Source of the DNA: Pelosinus fermentans_B
GTDB taxonomy: Bacteria; Bacillota; Negativicutes; DSM-13327
DNA length: 64,000 nucleotides
Direction: 5' to 3'
NCBI GenBank assembly: GCA_032079965.1
Contig: DAMATJ010000012.1
Span: forward strand, 1 to 64,000
The position numbers were made by a program, and so were the translations under genes. Of this stretch, positions 41,350 to 50,736 are shown one piece after another (the stretch's first letter is position 1; each line of letters opens with the position of its first letter). Under the pieces are notes generated by a model. That model saw only the letters and a list, made by a program, of their open reading frames with translations. It did not search any database and had not been told where the DNA came from.

Positions 41350-42561
41350 ATGCACAAAAAAGCGTGTGTAGCTATGTTATTGGCAGGTGGACAAGGAAGT
41401 CGTCTTGGTATTTTGACACAGAAATTAGCCAAACCAGCAGTTCCCTTTGGCGGTAAGTACCGTATTATTGATTTTCCCTTAAGCAATTGTAATAATTCGG
41501 GAATTGACACGGTTGGTGTGCTTACCCAGTACAAGCCTTTAGCCTTAAATAGTTATATCGGTATTGGCAGTGCCTGGGATTTGGATCGAATGAACGGCGG
41601 TGTATTTGTACTCCCTCCTTATGTAAAAGAGCAGGGGGGAGAATGGTATAAAGGTACGGCAGATGCGATTTGTCAGAACAGCAATTTTATCGATCGGTTT
41701 AATCCGGAAACCGTACTCATATTATCAGGAGACCATATTTATAAAATGGATTACTCTTTGATGCTGGAATTTCATCAAAAGCAGCAGGCGGATGCTACCA
41801 TTGCGGTTATCGAAGTTCCTCTTGATGAAGCCAGCCGGTTTGGAATTATGAATACGGACAATGAACAGCGTATTATTGACTTTGAGGAAAAACCTGCAGA
41901 ACCAAAAAGCAATTTGGCATCTATGGGAATCTATATATTTAGTTGGCCCGTTTTAAAGAAATATTTGTTCGAAGACGAGCTTAATCAAGATTCAACTCAT
42001 GACTTTGGTCATGATATAATTCCAAAAATGCTGGCAGATAAGCGCAACCTGAGAGCCTATTCTTTCAGAGGATACTGGAAGGACGTGGGGACCGTGGAAA
42101 GCTATTGGCAGGCCAATATGGATTTGCTGGGAGAGAAACCCGAGCTGAATTTATATGATTCAAAGTGGCGTATTTATTCTTCGAACCCTCCGCGGCCGCC
42201 CCATTATACTTCTACTACGGCTAAAATAACGAATTCGATTATTGCAGAGGGATGTTTGATTTTAGGTGAAGTAGAAAATTCGGTTCTTTTTCCGGATGTT
42301 TATGTCGGACCAGGTGCTAAGGTGAAAAATTCCATTATTATGTCAGGTGCACATATTGAAGATCATGTTGTGACGGACAAGGCGATTATTGGACGTAAAA
42401 CAGTACTGAAACAAGGAACAGTAGTAGCTGCTAAGAAGCTGGATGGGCAGCAGAAGATTGTAGTATTGGATATTGATATGATTATTCCACCCCATACTAC
42501 GATTGAGGCAAGTCTTTCCTGCAGTCCGCCAGAAGATGCGCTTTGCAAAAGGGAGGAATAA
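41350..42561 (+). CDS. glgC: glucose-1-phosphate adenylyltransferase, catalytic subunit (copy 2)
   Basis: 403 residues, with the same ATP loop AGGQGSRLGILTQKLAKPA, catalytic SGDHIYKMDY and DFEEKPAEP as copy 1, so both should be active. It starts at ATG 41350 and is followed three bases after its stop by a second glgD. The repetition of the pair in the same order suggests duplication of a two-gene block, with glgP-glgP-glgB now between the copies. The C-terminal region differs most from copy 1 (VVAAKKLDGQQKIVVLDID), where effectors and GlgD are expected to bind. Confidence 0.94.
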   Translation: MHKKACVAMLLAGGQGSRLGILTQKLAKPAVPFGGKYRIIDFPLSNCNNSGIDTVGVLTQYKPLALNSYIGIGSAWDLDRMNGGVFVLPPYVKEQGGEWYKGTADAICQNSNFIDRFNPETVLILSGDHIYKMDYSLMLEFHQKQQADATIAVIEVPLDEASRFGIMNTDNEQRIIDFEEKPAEPKSNLASMGIYIFSWPVLKKYLFEDELNQDSTHDFGHDIIPKMLADKRNLRAYSFRGYWKDVGTVESYWQANMDLLGEKPELNLYDSKWRIYSSNPPRPPHYTSTTAKITNSIIAEGCLILGEVENSVLFPDVYVGPGAKVKNSIIMSGAHIEDHVVTDKAIIGRKTVLKQGTVVAAKKLDGQQKIVVLDIDMIIPPHTTIEASLSCSPPEDALCKREE

Positions 42562-42564
42562 GAT

Positions 42565-43683
42565 ATGATTGATTTAATGGGGATTATCAACCTCAATGAA
42601 GCAGAAGAACATTTAGGAGAATTAAGCCGCTCCCGTTCATTGGCCTCAATTCCCTTTGCTGGACGCTACCGGTTAATTGACTTTGTTCTGTCAAATATGG
42701 TCAATTCAGAAATTTCTAATGTGGGAATCTTTATTCAACATAAGTATCGTTCTTTGGTAGATCATTTACGTTCCGGCAAGGATTGGGATTTGGCACGTAA
42801 ACGGGATGGACTCTTTGTTTTGCCGCCGGCTTATACCAGAACTCCGATGCAGGTTCACCGGGGAGATGTAGAAAACTTATACAGCAATTTAGATTATATT
42901 TATCAAAGCCGTCAGAAGTATGTTATCATTGCTGGCGCCAATATTGTAAGCAATATGGATTATCGAGTGATCTTGGAATATCATAAAAATACAGAGGCTG
43001 ATATTACCGTTTTATATACAAAGGCAAATTGCGGCACTCATGATTGTGTACGATCTAATATTTTAGGACTTAGCCCAGAGGGGCGGGTTCTTACCATTAG
43101 TGAATTTAAAGATACAGGCGGTTATCAAAATATGTCCATTGACATGTTTATTATGAAAAAGGATCTCCTCATTGATTTAGTGAATCAGTGTATTGCCCGT
43201 GGTGATTATGATTTTGTAAAGCATTGTATCATTAAGAATGTTAAGAAATTAAAAGTATATGGATATCATCATCCAGGTTATGCAGCACGGATTAGTTCTC
43301 TGCAAAGCTACTTTCAGCATAGTATGGAATTACTCAATCCTCACATTTGGAAGGAGCTGTTCTTCAAATCGGGATTGATTTATACAAAGGTCAAGGATGA
43401 AGCACCTGCCAAATATATACATGAAACGGAGGTGACGAATTCTTTAATTGCCAGTGGATGCTATGTGGAAGGAAAAGTCGAAAATAGTATTTTATTTCGG
43501 GGCGTAAAAGTACTTAAGGGAGCATATATTAAAAATAGTGTTATTATGCAGAAGGGGAATATCGGTCCAGGAGTGATCCTCGAAAATGTTATTTGTGATA
43601 AGGATGTTCATATTACCGCTAATAAGCAGTTAAAGGGTGAATACAGTTATCCCCTTGTAATAAAGAAAGGACGGGTGATTTAA
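42565..43683 (+). CDS. glgD: GlgD, regulatory subunit of ADP-glucose pyrophosphorylase (copy 2)
   Basis: 372 residues, collinear with copy 1. The N-terminal ATP loop is again absent (GIINLNEAEEHLGELSRSRSLASIPFAGRYRLIDF), and the catalytic SGDH site reads AGANIV. The C-terminal beta-helix is kept (ENSILFRGVKVLKGAYIKNSVIMQ). It should be a non-catalytic partner of the adjacent GlgC. AGGGAGGAATAAG lies before ATG 42565. glgA starts two bases after its stop, so the pair is coupled to glycogen synthase. Confidence 0.92.
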   Translation: MIDLMGIINLNEAEEHLGELSRSRSLASIPFAGRYRLIDFVLSNMVNSEISNVGIFIQHKYRSLVDHLRSGKDWDLARKRDGLFVLPPAYTRTPMQVHRGDVENLYSNLDYIYQSRQKYVIIAGANIVSNMDYRVILEYHKNTEADITVLYTKANCGTHDCVRSNILGLSPEGRVLTISEFKDTGGYQNMSIDMFIMKKDLLIDLVNQCIARGDYDFVKHCIIKNVKKLKVYGYHHPGYAARISSLQSYFQHSMELLNPHIWKELFFKSGLIYTKVKDEAPAKYIHETEVTNSLIASGCYVEGKVENSILFRGVKVLKGAYIKNSVIMQKGNIGPGVILENVICDKDVHITANKQLKGEYSYPLVIKKGRVI

Positions 43684-43685
43684 CT

Positions 43686-45152
43686 ATGACAAAAGTATTA
43701 ATCGCAGCCGCCGAAGCGGTACCTTTTGCAAAAACAGGTGGATTAGGAGACGTTATTGGCTCATTGCCGAAAGAGCTGATTCAGCAAGGTGTGGATGCCA
43801 GGGTCATTATGCCTAATTATCAAGATATACCCGAGGGTTTCAAGTCACAAATGGTGTTTAAAAATCACTTTTTTGTGCAGGTTGGCTGGCGGCAGCAATA
43901 TTGCGGAATTTTAGAATTTGTTTATGAGGGTGTGACCTTCTATTTTGCGGATAATGAATATTATTTTAAACGGCATGGCTTTTATGGTTATGGGGATGAT
44001 GCGGAGCGCTTTGGTTTCTTTTGCCGTGCGGTATTAGAGGCTTTGGACAAAATTGATTTTATGCCGGACATCATTCATTGCCACGATTGGCACACTGGAA
44101 TGATTAGTGCGTTGTTAGATGCTCATTATCGGGAGAAGCCGAAGTATAAAAAAATCAAGACCTTATTTACCATTCATAATTTAAAATATCAAGGTGTATT
44201 TTCCCAAGATATTTTACATGATATATTGAGTCTAGACTGGAAATATTTCACCCCTGAAGGTGTGGAATTCCACAAAGCTGTTAATTTCATGAAGGGCGGT
44301 CTGGCATATGCGGATATGATTTCTACGGTCAGCAGAACCTATGCCAAGGAAATTCAAGATCCTTATTTTGGTGAGGAATTAGATGGATTTTTACGGAAGC
44401 GCCAAAATCGTTTAGTGGGTATTGTAAATGGTATTGATTATGCTGTATATAATCCAGCGACGGATAAGCTGATTTCCACTACCTATGATGTGGATACCAT
44501 AGAGAATAAAAAGAAAAATAAGATGGAACTGCAAGCTCGCCTAGGTTTACCTGTCAGGGAAGATGTACCGGTTATTGCTATCGTTTCCCGCTTAGTGAGT
44601 GCCAAAGGCTTGGATTTAGTCGAAAGAATGTTTCAGGATGTGGTGAAACAGGCCGCTATTGCTGGAAGGGATACCTATGATATTCAATTAGTGGTTCTAG
44701 GGACTGGCGAAGCACGGTATGAGAATTTCTTTAAATACATGGCCTGGCAGTACCCTGGTAAAGTATCTGCTAATATCATGTTTGATGAAGATTTAGCTCA
44801 TCAAATTTACGCCGGCGCCGATATGTTCCTAATGCCTTCCTTATATGAACCTTGCGGTATTGGTCAACTGATCGCCATGCGTTATGGCTGCTTGCCAATT
44901 GTGAGGGAAATTGGCGGCCTGCGCGATACGGTACGGTCATATAATCAAGAGATCTGCGAAGGAAATGGTTTTACTTTTGTAAACTATAATGCTCATGAGA
45001 TGGCAGATACAATCAATTGGGCACTAAAAACATTCCAAGATAAGGAATGCTGGAATAAAATAGTGAAAAATGCAATGCTGAGCGATTATAGCTGGCAAAA
45101 ATCAGCTAAAGAATACAAGGAAATGTATCAAAAATTAATAAAGCAGGTGTAA
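43686..45152 (+). CDS. glgA: glycogen synthase (ADP-glucose, GT5)
   Basis: 488 residues. It transfers glucose from ADP-glucose to the growing chain. The ADP-glucose-binding Lys is in FAKTGGLGDVIGSLPKEL; other family marks are HCHDWHTGMI, FTIHNLKYQG, GIVNGIDYAVYNP, and the C-terminal catalytic MPSLYEPCGIGQLIAMRYG with GGLRDTV. Full length for the family. It begins three bases after glgD2, so substrate production and polymerisation are made together. Confidence 0.95.
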   Translation: MTKVLIAAAEAVPFAKTGGLGDVIGSLPKELIQQGVDARVIMPNYQDIPEGFKSQMVFKNHFFVQVGWRQQYCGILEFVYEGVTFYFADNEYYFKRHGFYGYGDDAERFGFFCRAVLEALDKIDFMPDIIHCHDWHTGMISALLDAHYREKPKYKKIKTLFTIHNLKYQGVFSQDILHDILSLDWKYFTPEGVEFHKAVNFMKGGLAYADMISTVSRTYAKEIQDPYFGEELDGFLRKRQNRLVGIVNGIDYAVYNPATDKLISTTYDVDTIENKKKNKMELQARLGLPVREDVPVIAIVSRLVSAKGLDLVERMFQDVVKQAAIAGRDTYDIQLVVLGTGEARYENFFKYMAWQYPGKVSANIMFDEDLAHQIYAGADMFLMPSLYEPCGIGQLIAMRYGCLPIVREIGGLRDTVRSYNQEICEGNGFTFVNYNAHEMADTINWALKTFQDKECWNKIVKNAMLSDYSWQKSAKEYKEMYQKLIKQV

Positions 45153-45237
45153 TGGCAGAGGATTCATGAGAAAGAAAGCCAAGAATGGCTCTGATGGTCT
45201 TGTCAGCAGGTATTTTCTAACAAGTGAGGGATGTAAT

Positions 45238-48200
45238 ATGAAGCAGGAATTAATTCTTCATGATTCACAATTGGAGTTTTTTCGCAGCCCCTTTGGGGCT
45301 GTTTGTTGTAATCAACCTATTGTTCTTCATTTGAAAATACAGAATTCTGTTACTCCTGTAAGTGTTGTACTTCGTTTATGGCGAGAGGACCGGGGTGAAG
45401 AGAAAATCCCGATGAAGCGGTTAGACGATTCAGGACAGACGATACTCTACCAAGTACAGCTGAATGCTCCCTTAGCTCCTTGCATTATGTGGTATTATTT
45501 TATTATTCGCCTGGAGGATAAGGTATATTATTATGGAAATCAGACTGACCGTCTAGGTGGAAGCGGTCAATTATATGAGGCAGAACCTCCCGGTTATCAA
45601 ATTACTGTATATAAGAACGGAGCCGTTACTCCTGACTGGTTTAAAGGTTCTGTAATGTATCAAATTTTTCCGGATCGCTTTTATAAGGAAACAGCAGATG
45701 GACAGGTCTTAGCGGCCCCAAAAGGAAGCGTTATTCACGCCCATTGGGATAATCATCCTTATTATATTCGTGATGCAGATACAGGACGGATTGTATCCTA
45801 TGACTTTTTTGGGGGAAATTTGCAGGGAGTCATTGCAAAACTACCCTATTTGAAGGAACTTGGTGTTAGTGTCATTTACTTTAATCCTATCTTTGCATCC
45901 CCCAGCAATCACCGCTACGATACAGGGGACTATAAAACGATAGATGCCATGCTTGGTGACAACCAAACCTTCAGGGCATTGTGCGAAAAAGCAAAAGAAT
46001 ATGGTATTGCTATAATTTTAGATGGTGTTTTTAGTCATACGGGCAGTGACAGCATTTATTTCAACCGGGAAGGAAATTATCCTGTGGTGGGTGCTTATCA
46101 ATCCAAGGAATCTCCTTATTATAATTGGTATCGCTTTAAAGAGTATCCCCATTCTTATGAGGCTTGGTGGGGGATTGACACAATGCCCAATGTGGAAGAG
46201 AATGAACCTTCCTATGTTGATTATATAATTGAAGGAAAGAATAGTGTGATTAAGCAGTGGCTGCAGCTGGGAGCTAAGGGATGGCGTCTGGATGTGGCAG
46301 ATGAGCTGCCGGATGAATTTATAAAAAAGATCTATAAAACCATGAAAAATGTGGACCCAGACAGCATACTCATTGGTGAGGTCTGGGAAGATGCTTCTAA
46401 TAAGGAAAGCTATGGAAAACTTAGAAAGTATCTGCAGGGGGATGAATTGGATTCGGTTATGAATTATCCCTTCCGCGGGATTGTACTGGATTTTATTCTT
46501 GGCGCGATTGGTGCTCCTGCCGTTCATCGACGATTTATGAGCCTTGCAGAGAATTATCCTCGTCAAAACTTTTATGCCATGATGAATTTAATTGGCAGTC
46601 ATGATGTAGCCAGAGTATTGACATTGCTGGGAGAGGCTCCCTCTCCAGACAGTCTGACTGTTGCTCAGCAGGCCGTATATCGTCTGCCTGCTGACAAACG
46701 TCAATTAGGAATTGCCAGATTGAAGATATTGGTTTTATGGCAGATGACCTTTCCCGGTGTTCCCTGCATTTATTATGGGGATGAAGCTGGCACAGAAGGC
46801 TTTAAAGACCCTTTCAACCGCGGGACGTATCCATGGGGCCAGGAAGATCAGGAACTGCTGGCTTGGTATAAGCAAGTGATTGCGGTACACAACCGCTACG
46901 ATGTTTTCAAAACAGGAGAATGGATTTCCCTGCCTGTCCATGAACAGGTATATGGATATATTCGCAAAATTAGCAATGGCAAGAATGTTTTTAGTCAATC
47001 AGCTCAGGATAATACGGCAGTGATTTTGTTGAATTCGAGTGTAGATCAATCCATAACCGTGGAGCTTCCTATTCGCAAGTGGTGTCACGGTGTCATGGTA
47101 GATATACTAAATAACAACCAGGAAATACGGATTGTAAAAGGAATGTTGACGGTATGTTTACAGCCTTTGGAAGGTAAGGTTCTTTTGCAAGTCGAAAAGA
47201 GCTTTTCTCTGCGCCGGGCAGGAATACTCTTACATCCCACATCACTGCCTTCTAAATATGGTATTGGGGATTTGGGAAAAGAAGCCTATGAATTTATTGA
47301 TTTTTTACATAAGAGCAAACAGAAATTGTGGCAGGTACTTCCGTTGAATCCAGTAGGGGATAGTCATTCTCCCTATCAATGTCCTTCTGCCTTTGCGGGC
47401 AACCCTCTGTTGATATCTTTAGATAAATTAGTGAGCGTAGGGCTTTTGAAGGCACAAGATCTGGGACAGGTTCCTAACTTTCATGACGAACAGGTTTTAT
47501 TTTCTAAAGTAAAAGAATATAAAGAATCCTTATTGTTCAAAGCTTTTATGACGTTTAGGCAGCAAAGTATATCTCAGGGTTATGAACGTTTTCGTAAGGC
47601 AAATCATGGCTGGCTTTCGGATTATACTTTGTTTATGGCGCTAAAAACCTATTTTAAGGGGCAGCCATGGCACCTGTGGCCCAGAGAAGCTGCTTTGCGG
47701 GAACCGGCAGCGCTGAAGCAGTATAAAGAATTACTGGCGGATGATATTGATTATCATACTTTTTTGCAATTTATCTTCTTTAGCCAATGGGAGGAGGTAA
47801 AAAAGTATGCCAACCAGCAGAAGGTCAATATTATTGGTGATATACCTATTTTTGTGGCCCATGATAGTTGTGATGTCTGGGCAAATCAGCAGCTGTTTGA
47901 TCTAGATGAAAATGGCAGGGCAAAAACAGTGGCTGGGGTTCCGCCTGACTATTTTAGTAAAACGGGTCAATTATGGGGGAATCCTCATTATCGCTGGACA
48001 GAAATGGCCAAAGATGATTACCGCTGGTGGAGAGAACGGCTGCAAGTCTTATTTTCCTTAGTTGACATCATCCGTGTAGACCATTTTCGCGGTTTTGAAT
48101 CCTTTTGGGAAGTTCCCGCTATAGCAGAAACGGCAGAGCAGGGGCAATGGGTAAAGGGACCGGGAGAGCGATTTTTTCGTATTCTGCAAAAGCATTTAGG

Positions 48201-48699
48201 TCCATTGCCTATTATTGTAGAAGATTTAGGGATCATTACACCGGAAGTGGAGGATTTAAAATATGAACTTTCTTTTCCGGGAATTAAGGTGCTTCAGTTT
48301 TCGTTTTATTTTGATGAACAGGGAAAATGCATACCCTTTACCTGTGAAAAGAATGTGGTTATCTATACAGGAACTCATGATAATGATACAATCAGCAGCT
48401 GGTATGAAAAACTGCTGGCAGAAGACCTGACGTTAGCAGCATGCATACGGCAGGAAATTGGTCTGGATAAGGAAGACGGGATTGCGCCTCACTGGAAATT
48501 TATAGAATTTTTATATAAGGCTAATGCAGATACTGCTATTGTTCCCTTACAGGATATTTTAGGGCTATCCGGTATAGCCAGAATGAATCTTCCAGGTACA
48601 GCAGGAGGCAGCAACTGGGCTTGGCGGCTGAATAAGAAGCTGCTAACAAATGCAGTCAGCAATAAGCTGGCTGGACTTACAGAAAAATATGCAAGATAA
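45238..48699 (+). CDS. fused GH13 alpha-amylase-type hydrolase and GH77 4-alpha-glucanotransferase
   Basis: 1153 residues from ATG 45238, with GAGGG 7 bases upstream; an ATG at 45166 is in frame but its first 24 codons look non-coding. The N-terminal half has a starch-binding-like domain, then GH13 marks SVMYQIFPDRFY, NPIFASPSNHRYDTGDY, nucleophile GWRLDVADE, acid LIGEVWED and IGSHDVAR. From about residue 658 the protein is a full GH77 amylomaltase: GILLHPTSLPSKYGIGDLG, DIIRVDHFRGFESFWEVPA (nucleophile), IIVEDLGIITPEVEDL and TGTHDNDTISSWY. It would trim and rearrange linear glucans released by phosphorylase. The fusion may channel short oligosaccharides between domains. Last gene of the glycogen operon. 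Confidence 0.9.
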   Translation: MKQELILHDSQLEFFRSPFGAVCCNQPIVLHLKIQNSVTPVSVVLRLWREDRGEEKIPMKRLDDSGQTILYQVQLNAPLAPCIMWYYFIIRLEDKVYYYGNQTDRLGGSGQLYEAEPPGYQITVYKNGAVTPDWFKGSVMYQIFPDRFYKETADGQVLAAPKGSVIHAHWDNHPYYIRDADTGRIVSYDFFGGNLQGVIAKLPYLKELGVSVIYFNPIFASPSNHRYDTGDYKTIDAMLGDNQTFRALCEKAKEYGIAIILDGVFSHTGSDSIYFNREGNYPVVGAYQSKESPYYNWYRFKEYPHSYEAWWGIDTMPNVEENEPSYVDYIIEGKNSVIKQWLQLGAKGWRLDVADELPDEFIKKIYKTMKNVDPDSILIGEVWEDASNKESYGKLRKYLQGDELDSVMNYPFRGIVLDFILGAIGAPAVHRRFMSLAENYPRQNFYAMMNLIGSHDVARVLTLLGEAPSPDSLTVAQQAVYRLPADKRQLGIARLKILVLWQMTFPGVPCIYYGDEAGTEGFKDPFNRGTYPWGQEDQELLAWYKQVIAVHNRYDVFKTGEWISLPVHEQVYGYIRKISNGKNVFSQSAQDNTAVILLNSSVDQSITVELPIRKWCHGVMVDILNNNQEIRIVKGMLTVCLQPLEGKVLLQVEKSFSLRRAGILLHPTSLPSKYGIGDLGKEAYEFIDFLHKSKQKLWQVLPLNPVGDSHSPYQCPSAFAGNPLLISLDKLVSVGLLKAQDLGQVPNFHDEQVLFSKVKEYKESLLFKAFMTFRQQSISQGYERFRKANHGWLSDYTLFMALKTYFKGQPWHLWPREAALREPAALKQYKELLADDIDYHTFLQFIFFSQWEEVKKYANQQKVNIIGDIPIFVAHDSCDVWANQQLFDLDENGRAKTVAGVPPDYFSKTGQLWGNPHYRWTEMAKDDYRWWRERLQVLFSLVDIIRVDHFRGFESFWEVPAIAETAEQGQWVKGPGERFFRILQKHLGPLPIIVEDLGIITPEVEDLKYELSFPGIKVLQFSFYFDEQGKCIPFTCEKNVVIYTGTHDNDTISSWYEKLLAEDLTLAACIRQEIGLDKEDGIAPHWKFIEFLYKANADTAIVPLQDILGLSGIARMNLPGTAGGSNWAWRLNKKLLTNAVSNKLAGLTEKYAR

Positions 48700-48732
48700 A
48701 TCGTAGTCTGTCGGTGAAGCTCATTTAGGGCG

Positions 48733-48765
48733 GCAAAGGATGAGCATAGCTTGCTCATCCTTTGC
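48733..48765 (+). terminator. terminator of the glycogen operon
   Basis: A perfect 13-bp stem: GCAAAGGATGAGC (48733-48745) with GCTCATCCTTTGC (48753-48765), loop ATAGCTT. No long T-run follows. Confidence 0.65.
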
Positions 48766-48835
48766 CTGTCTGTAGCTATAGATAGTTGTTTTCGAGAGAA
48801 TACATTCTTTAAGAGGGGAAATATTGTAAAAACTA

Positions 48836-48887
48836 TTGACGAAAGGATAGGATCAATAGTAATATTGAATTAATACCGAACCGGTAT
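48836..48887 (+). promoter_or_regulatory. promoter and Rrf2-type operator of the cyd operon
   Basis: -35 TTGACG (48836-48841) and -10 TAATAT (48860-48865), spaced 18. Immediately downstream, at the expected start site, lies a perfect palindrome ATACCG-AAC-CGGTAT (48873-48887). This fits autorepression by the Rrf2 regulator encoded 29 bases downstream, which would also set expression of cydAB. Confidence 0.6.
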
Positions 48888-48915
48888 AGTATTAATTATA
48901 AAAGGAGGTGTGTAC

Positions 48916-49338
48916 GTGCAGTTCAACCAAGCCACAGACTATGCTTTCCGCGTCATTTTGTATTTAGCAGAATTGCCTGAAGGAAAATTAGCCAATAGCC
49001 AGACAATCGCTGAAGAACAAAATATACCCGCAGGTTTTTTGCAAAAGATTATGCGATCTTTAGTAAAAGGAGAATTGGTAAAATCCTATCGGGGAGTAGA
49101 CGGAGGTTTTGTCTTGGCGATGTCGTCCGAAAAGATTAGCCTTTTGGATGTAATTGAAGTAATGGAAGGACCTTTGGATTTGCAGCGGTGTTTAAAAGAA
49201 GATTCTGCCTGCACGAAGGGGTGCGAGGTAAAATGTCCCGTACATGCTTCATTGGCTGTGATTCAAGCAAATTTTACAAAGGCTTTACGTGAAGTTAACT
49301 TTGCTGGATTAGTGGGAAAAGATCAAGAGGAGAGGTAG
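48916..49338 (+). CDS. Rrf2-family transcriptional regulator with four-Cys cluster
   Basis: 140 residues from GTG 48916; AAAGGAGG ends 7 bases before it, whereas GTG 48910 is only one base away. The winged helix-turn-helix contains TIAEEQNIPAGFLQKIMRSLVKGELV and SYRGVDGGFVLA. Four cysteines (92, 99, 103, 107) in RCLKEDSACTKGCEVKCPVH resemble the Fe-S-binding Cys triad of IscR, NsrR and RsrR, so oxygen, NO or redox sensing is likely. It is followed 9 bases later by cydA, with the palindrome described upstream. It probably represses cydAB until oxygen damages its cluster. Confidence 0.85.
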   Translation: MQFNQATDYAFRVILYLAELPEGKLANSQTIAEEQNIPAGFLQKIMRSLVKGELVKSYRGVDGGFVLAMSSEKISLLDVIEVMEGPLDLQRCLKEDSACTKGCEVKCPVHASLAVIQANFTKALREVNFAGLVGKDQEER

Positions 49339-49347
49339 GGGAAGAAT

Positions 49348-50736
49348 ATGGAAGAAGTGCTTTTGGCACGATGGCAGTTTGCCATTACAACGGTATACCA
49401 TTTTTTATTTGTACCGTTGACATTAGGGTTGTCCGTATTAGTGGCCGTGATGGAAACCATGTATGTCAGAACCGGTAATGAAACCTATAAAACAATGACT
49501 AAATTTTGGGGCAAATTGTTTTTAGTTAATTTTATTATGGGTGTGGTAACTGGAATTGTTCAGGAATTTCATTTTGGTATGAATTGGGCTGAGTATTCTC
49601 GTTTTATGGGGGATATTTTTGGTGCGCCTTTAGCGCTAGAAGCCTTATCAGCGTTTTTCCTGGAATCGACTTTTTTAGGGTTGTGGATCTTTGGCTGGGA
49701 TCGATTATCCAAAAAAATGCATGCAGCCTGTATATGGCTGGTTGCTTTTGGCAGTAATTTATCGGCTTTTTGGATTTTGGTAGCCAATTCCTTTATGCAG
49801 TCTCCAGTGGGGTATGCACTTCGCAATGGACGGGCAGAAATGACTGATTTTATTCAGGTAATTACCAATCCGTATGTATGGGGACAATTCCCGCACACGG
49901 TTTTAGGAGGCTTAGTAACTGCGGGTGTATTTGTAACAGCCATTAGTGCTTACTATTTATTAAAAAAACGTCATTTGCCTGTGTTTAAACCTTCCATTAA
50001 AATTGGTTTGGCATGCATGTTGGTAAGCACATTGTTAGTAATGGGTACAGGACATTTACAAGCTCAATTTCTTGCTGTAAAACAGCCTATGAAGATGGCA
50101 GCCATGGAGGCATTGTGGGAATCTGCTGATCCGGCACCTTTCGCAATTGCAGTAGTGGTGGATGAGAAAAACAAAAAGAATTCTTTTGAGATTGGTGTCC
50201 CAGGGGCATTATCTTTTCTAGCATATGATAAGTTTTCAGGAGAAATCAAAGGGATTAACGAACTGCAGGCAGCCGCAGAGAAAAAATACGGACCGGGTAA
50301 CTATACGCCTAATATTACACAATCCTTCTGGACATTCCGTATTATGGTGCTGTCTGGCTTGTGGATGATGTTCGTGGCAGCATTAGGTGCGTTCTTCTTC
50401 TATAAGAAACAGTTAGAAGAGAATCCTTTTATTCTCAAGTTGTTATTGTGGAGCTTACCATTTCCTTATATTGCGAATTCTACAGGTTGGATTCTGACAG
50501 AAGGTGGAAGGCAGCCTTGGATTGTGGTAGGTTTGCAAAAAGTCAGTGAGGGTGTGTCCACTAATGTAACCAGTACCGAAATCTGGATTTCGATGATTGG
50601 TTTTACGGTACTGTATGGGGTATTAGCGGCCGTAGCTGTTTACTTAGTGCGTAAATTTATTATAATCGGTCCCTTGGATGAAAAACCCGTTCTAAGTGTG
50701 CTGACGAAGAAGAAGGAGGCGACATTATGGAACTAA
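49348..50736 (+). CDS. cydA: cytochrome bd ubiquinol/menaquinol oxidase subunit I
   Basis: 462 residues with about nine membrane helices. The haem-ligand His18 is in TTVYHFLFVPLTLG, a second His is in GQFPHTVLGG about residue 187, and the family block EGGRQPWIVVGLQKV lies about residue 385. The quinol-binding Q-loop is of the short type found in Firmicutes and in cyanide-insensitive oxidases. It oxidises quinol and reduces oxygen to water with high affinity. In this anaerobic gene set the role is probably oxygen removal. Its stop overlaps cydB by 10 bases. Confidence 0.94.
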   Translation: MEEVLLARWQFAITTVYHFLFVPLTLGLSVLVAVMETMYVRTGNETYKTMTKFWGKLFLVNFIMGVVTGIVQEFHFGMNWAEYSRFMGDIFGAPLALEALSAFFLESTFLGLWIFGWDRLSKKMHAACIWLVAFGSNLSAFWILVANSFMQSPVGYALRNGRAEMTDFIQVITNPYVWGQFPHTVLGGLVTAGVFVTAISAYYLLKKRHLPVFKPSIKIGLACMLVSTLLVMGTGHLQAQFLAVKQPMKMAAMEALWESADPAPFAIAVVVDEKNKKNSFEIGVPGALSFLAYDKFSGEIKGINELQAAAEKKYGPGNYTPNITQSFWTFRIMVLSGLWMMFVAALGAFFFYKKQLEENPFILKLLLWSLPFPYIANSTGWILTEGGRQPWIVVGLQKVSEGVSTNVTSTEIWISMIGFTVLYGVLAAVAVYLVRKFIIIGPLDEKPVLSVLTKKKEATLWN

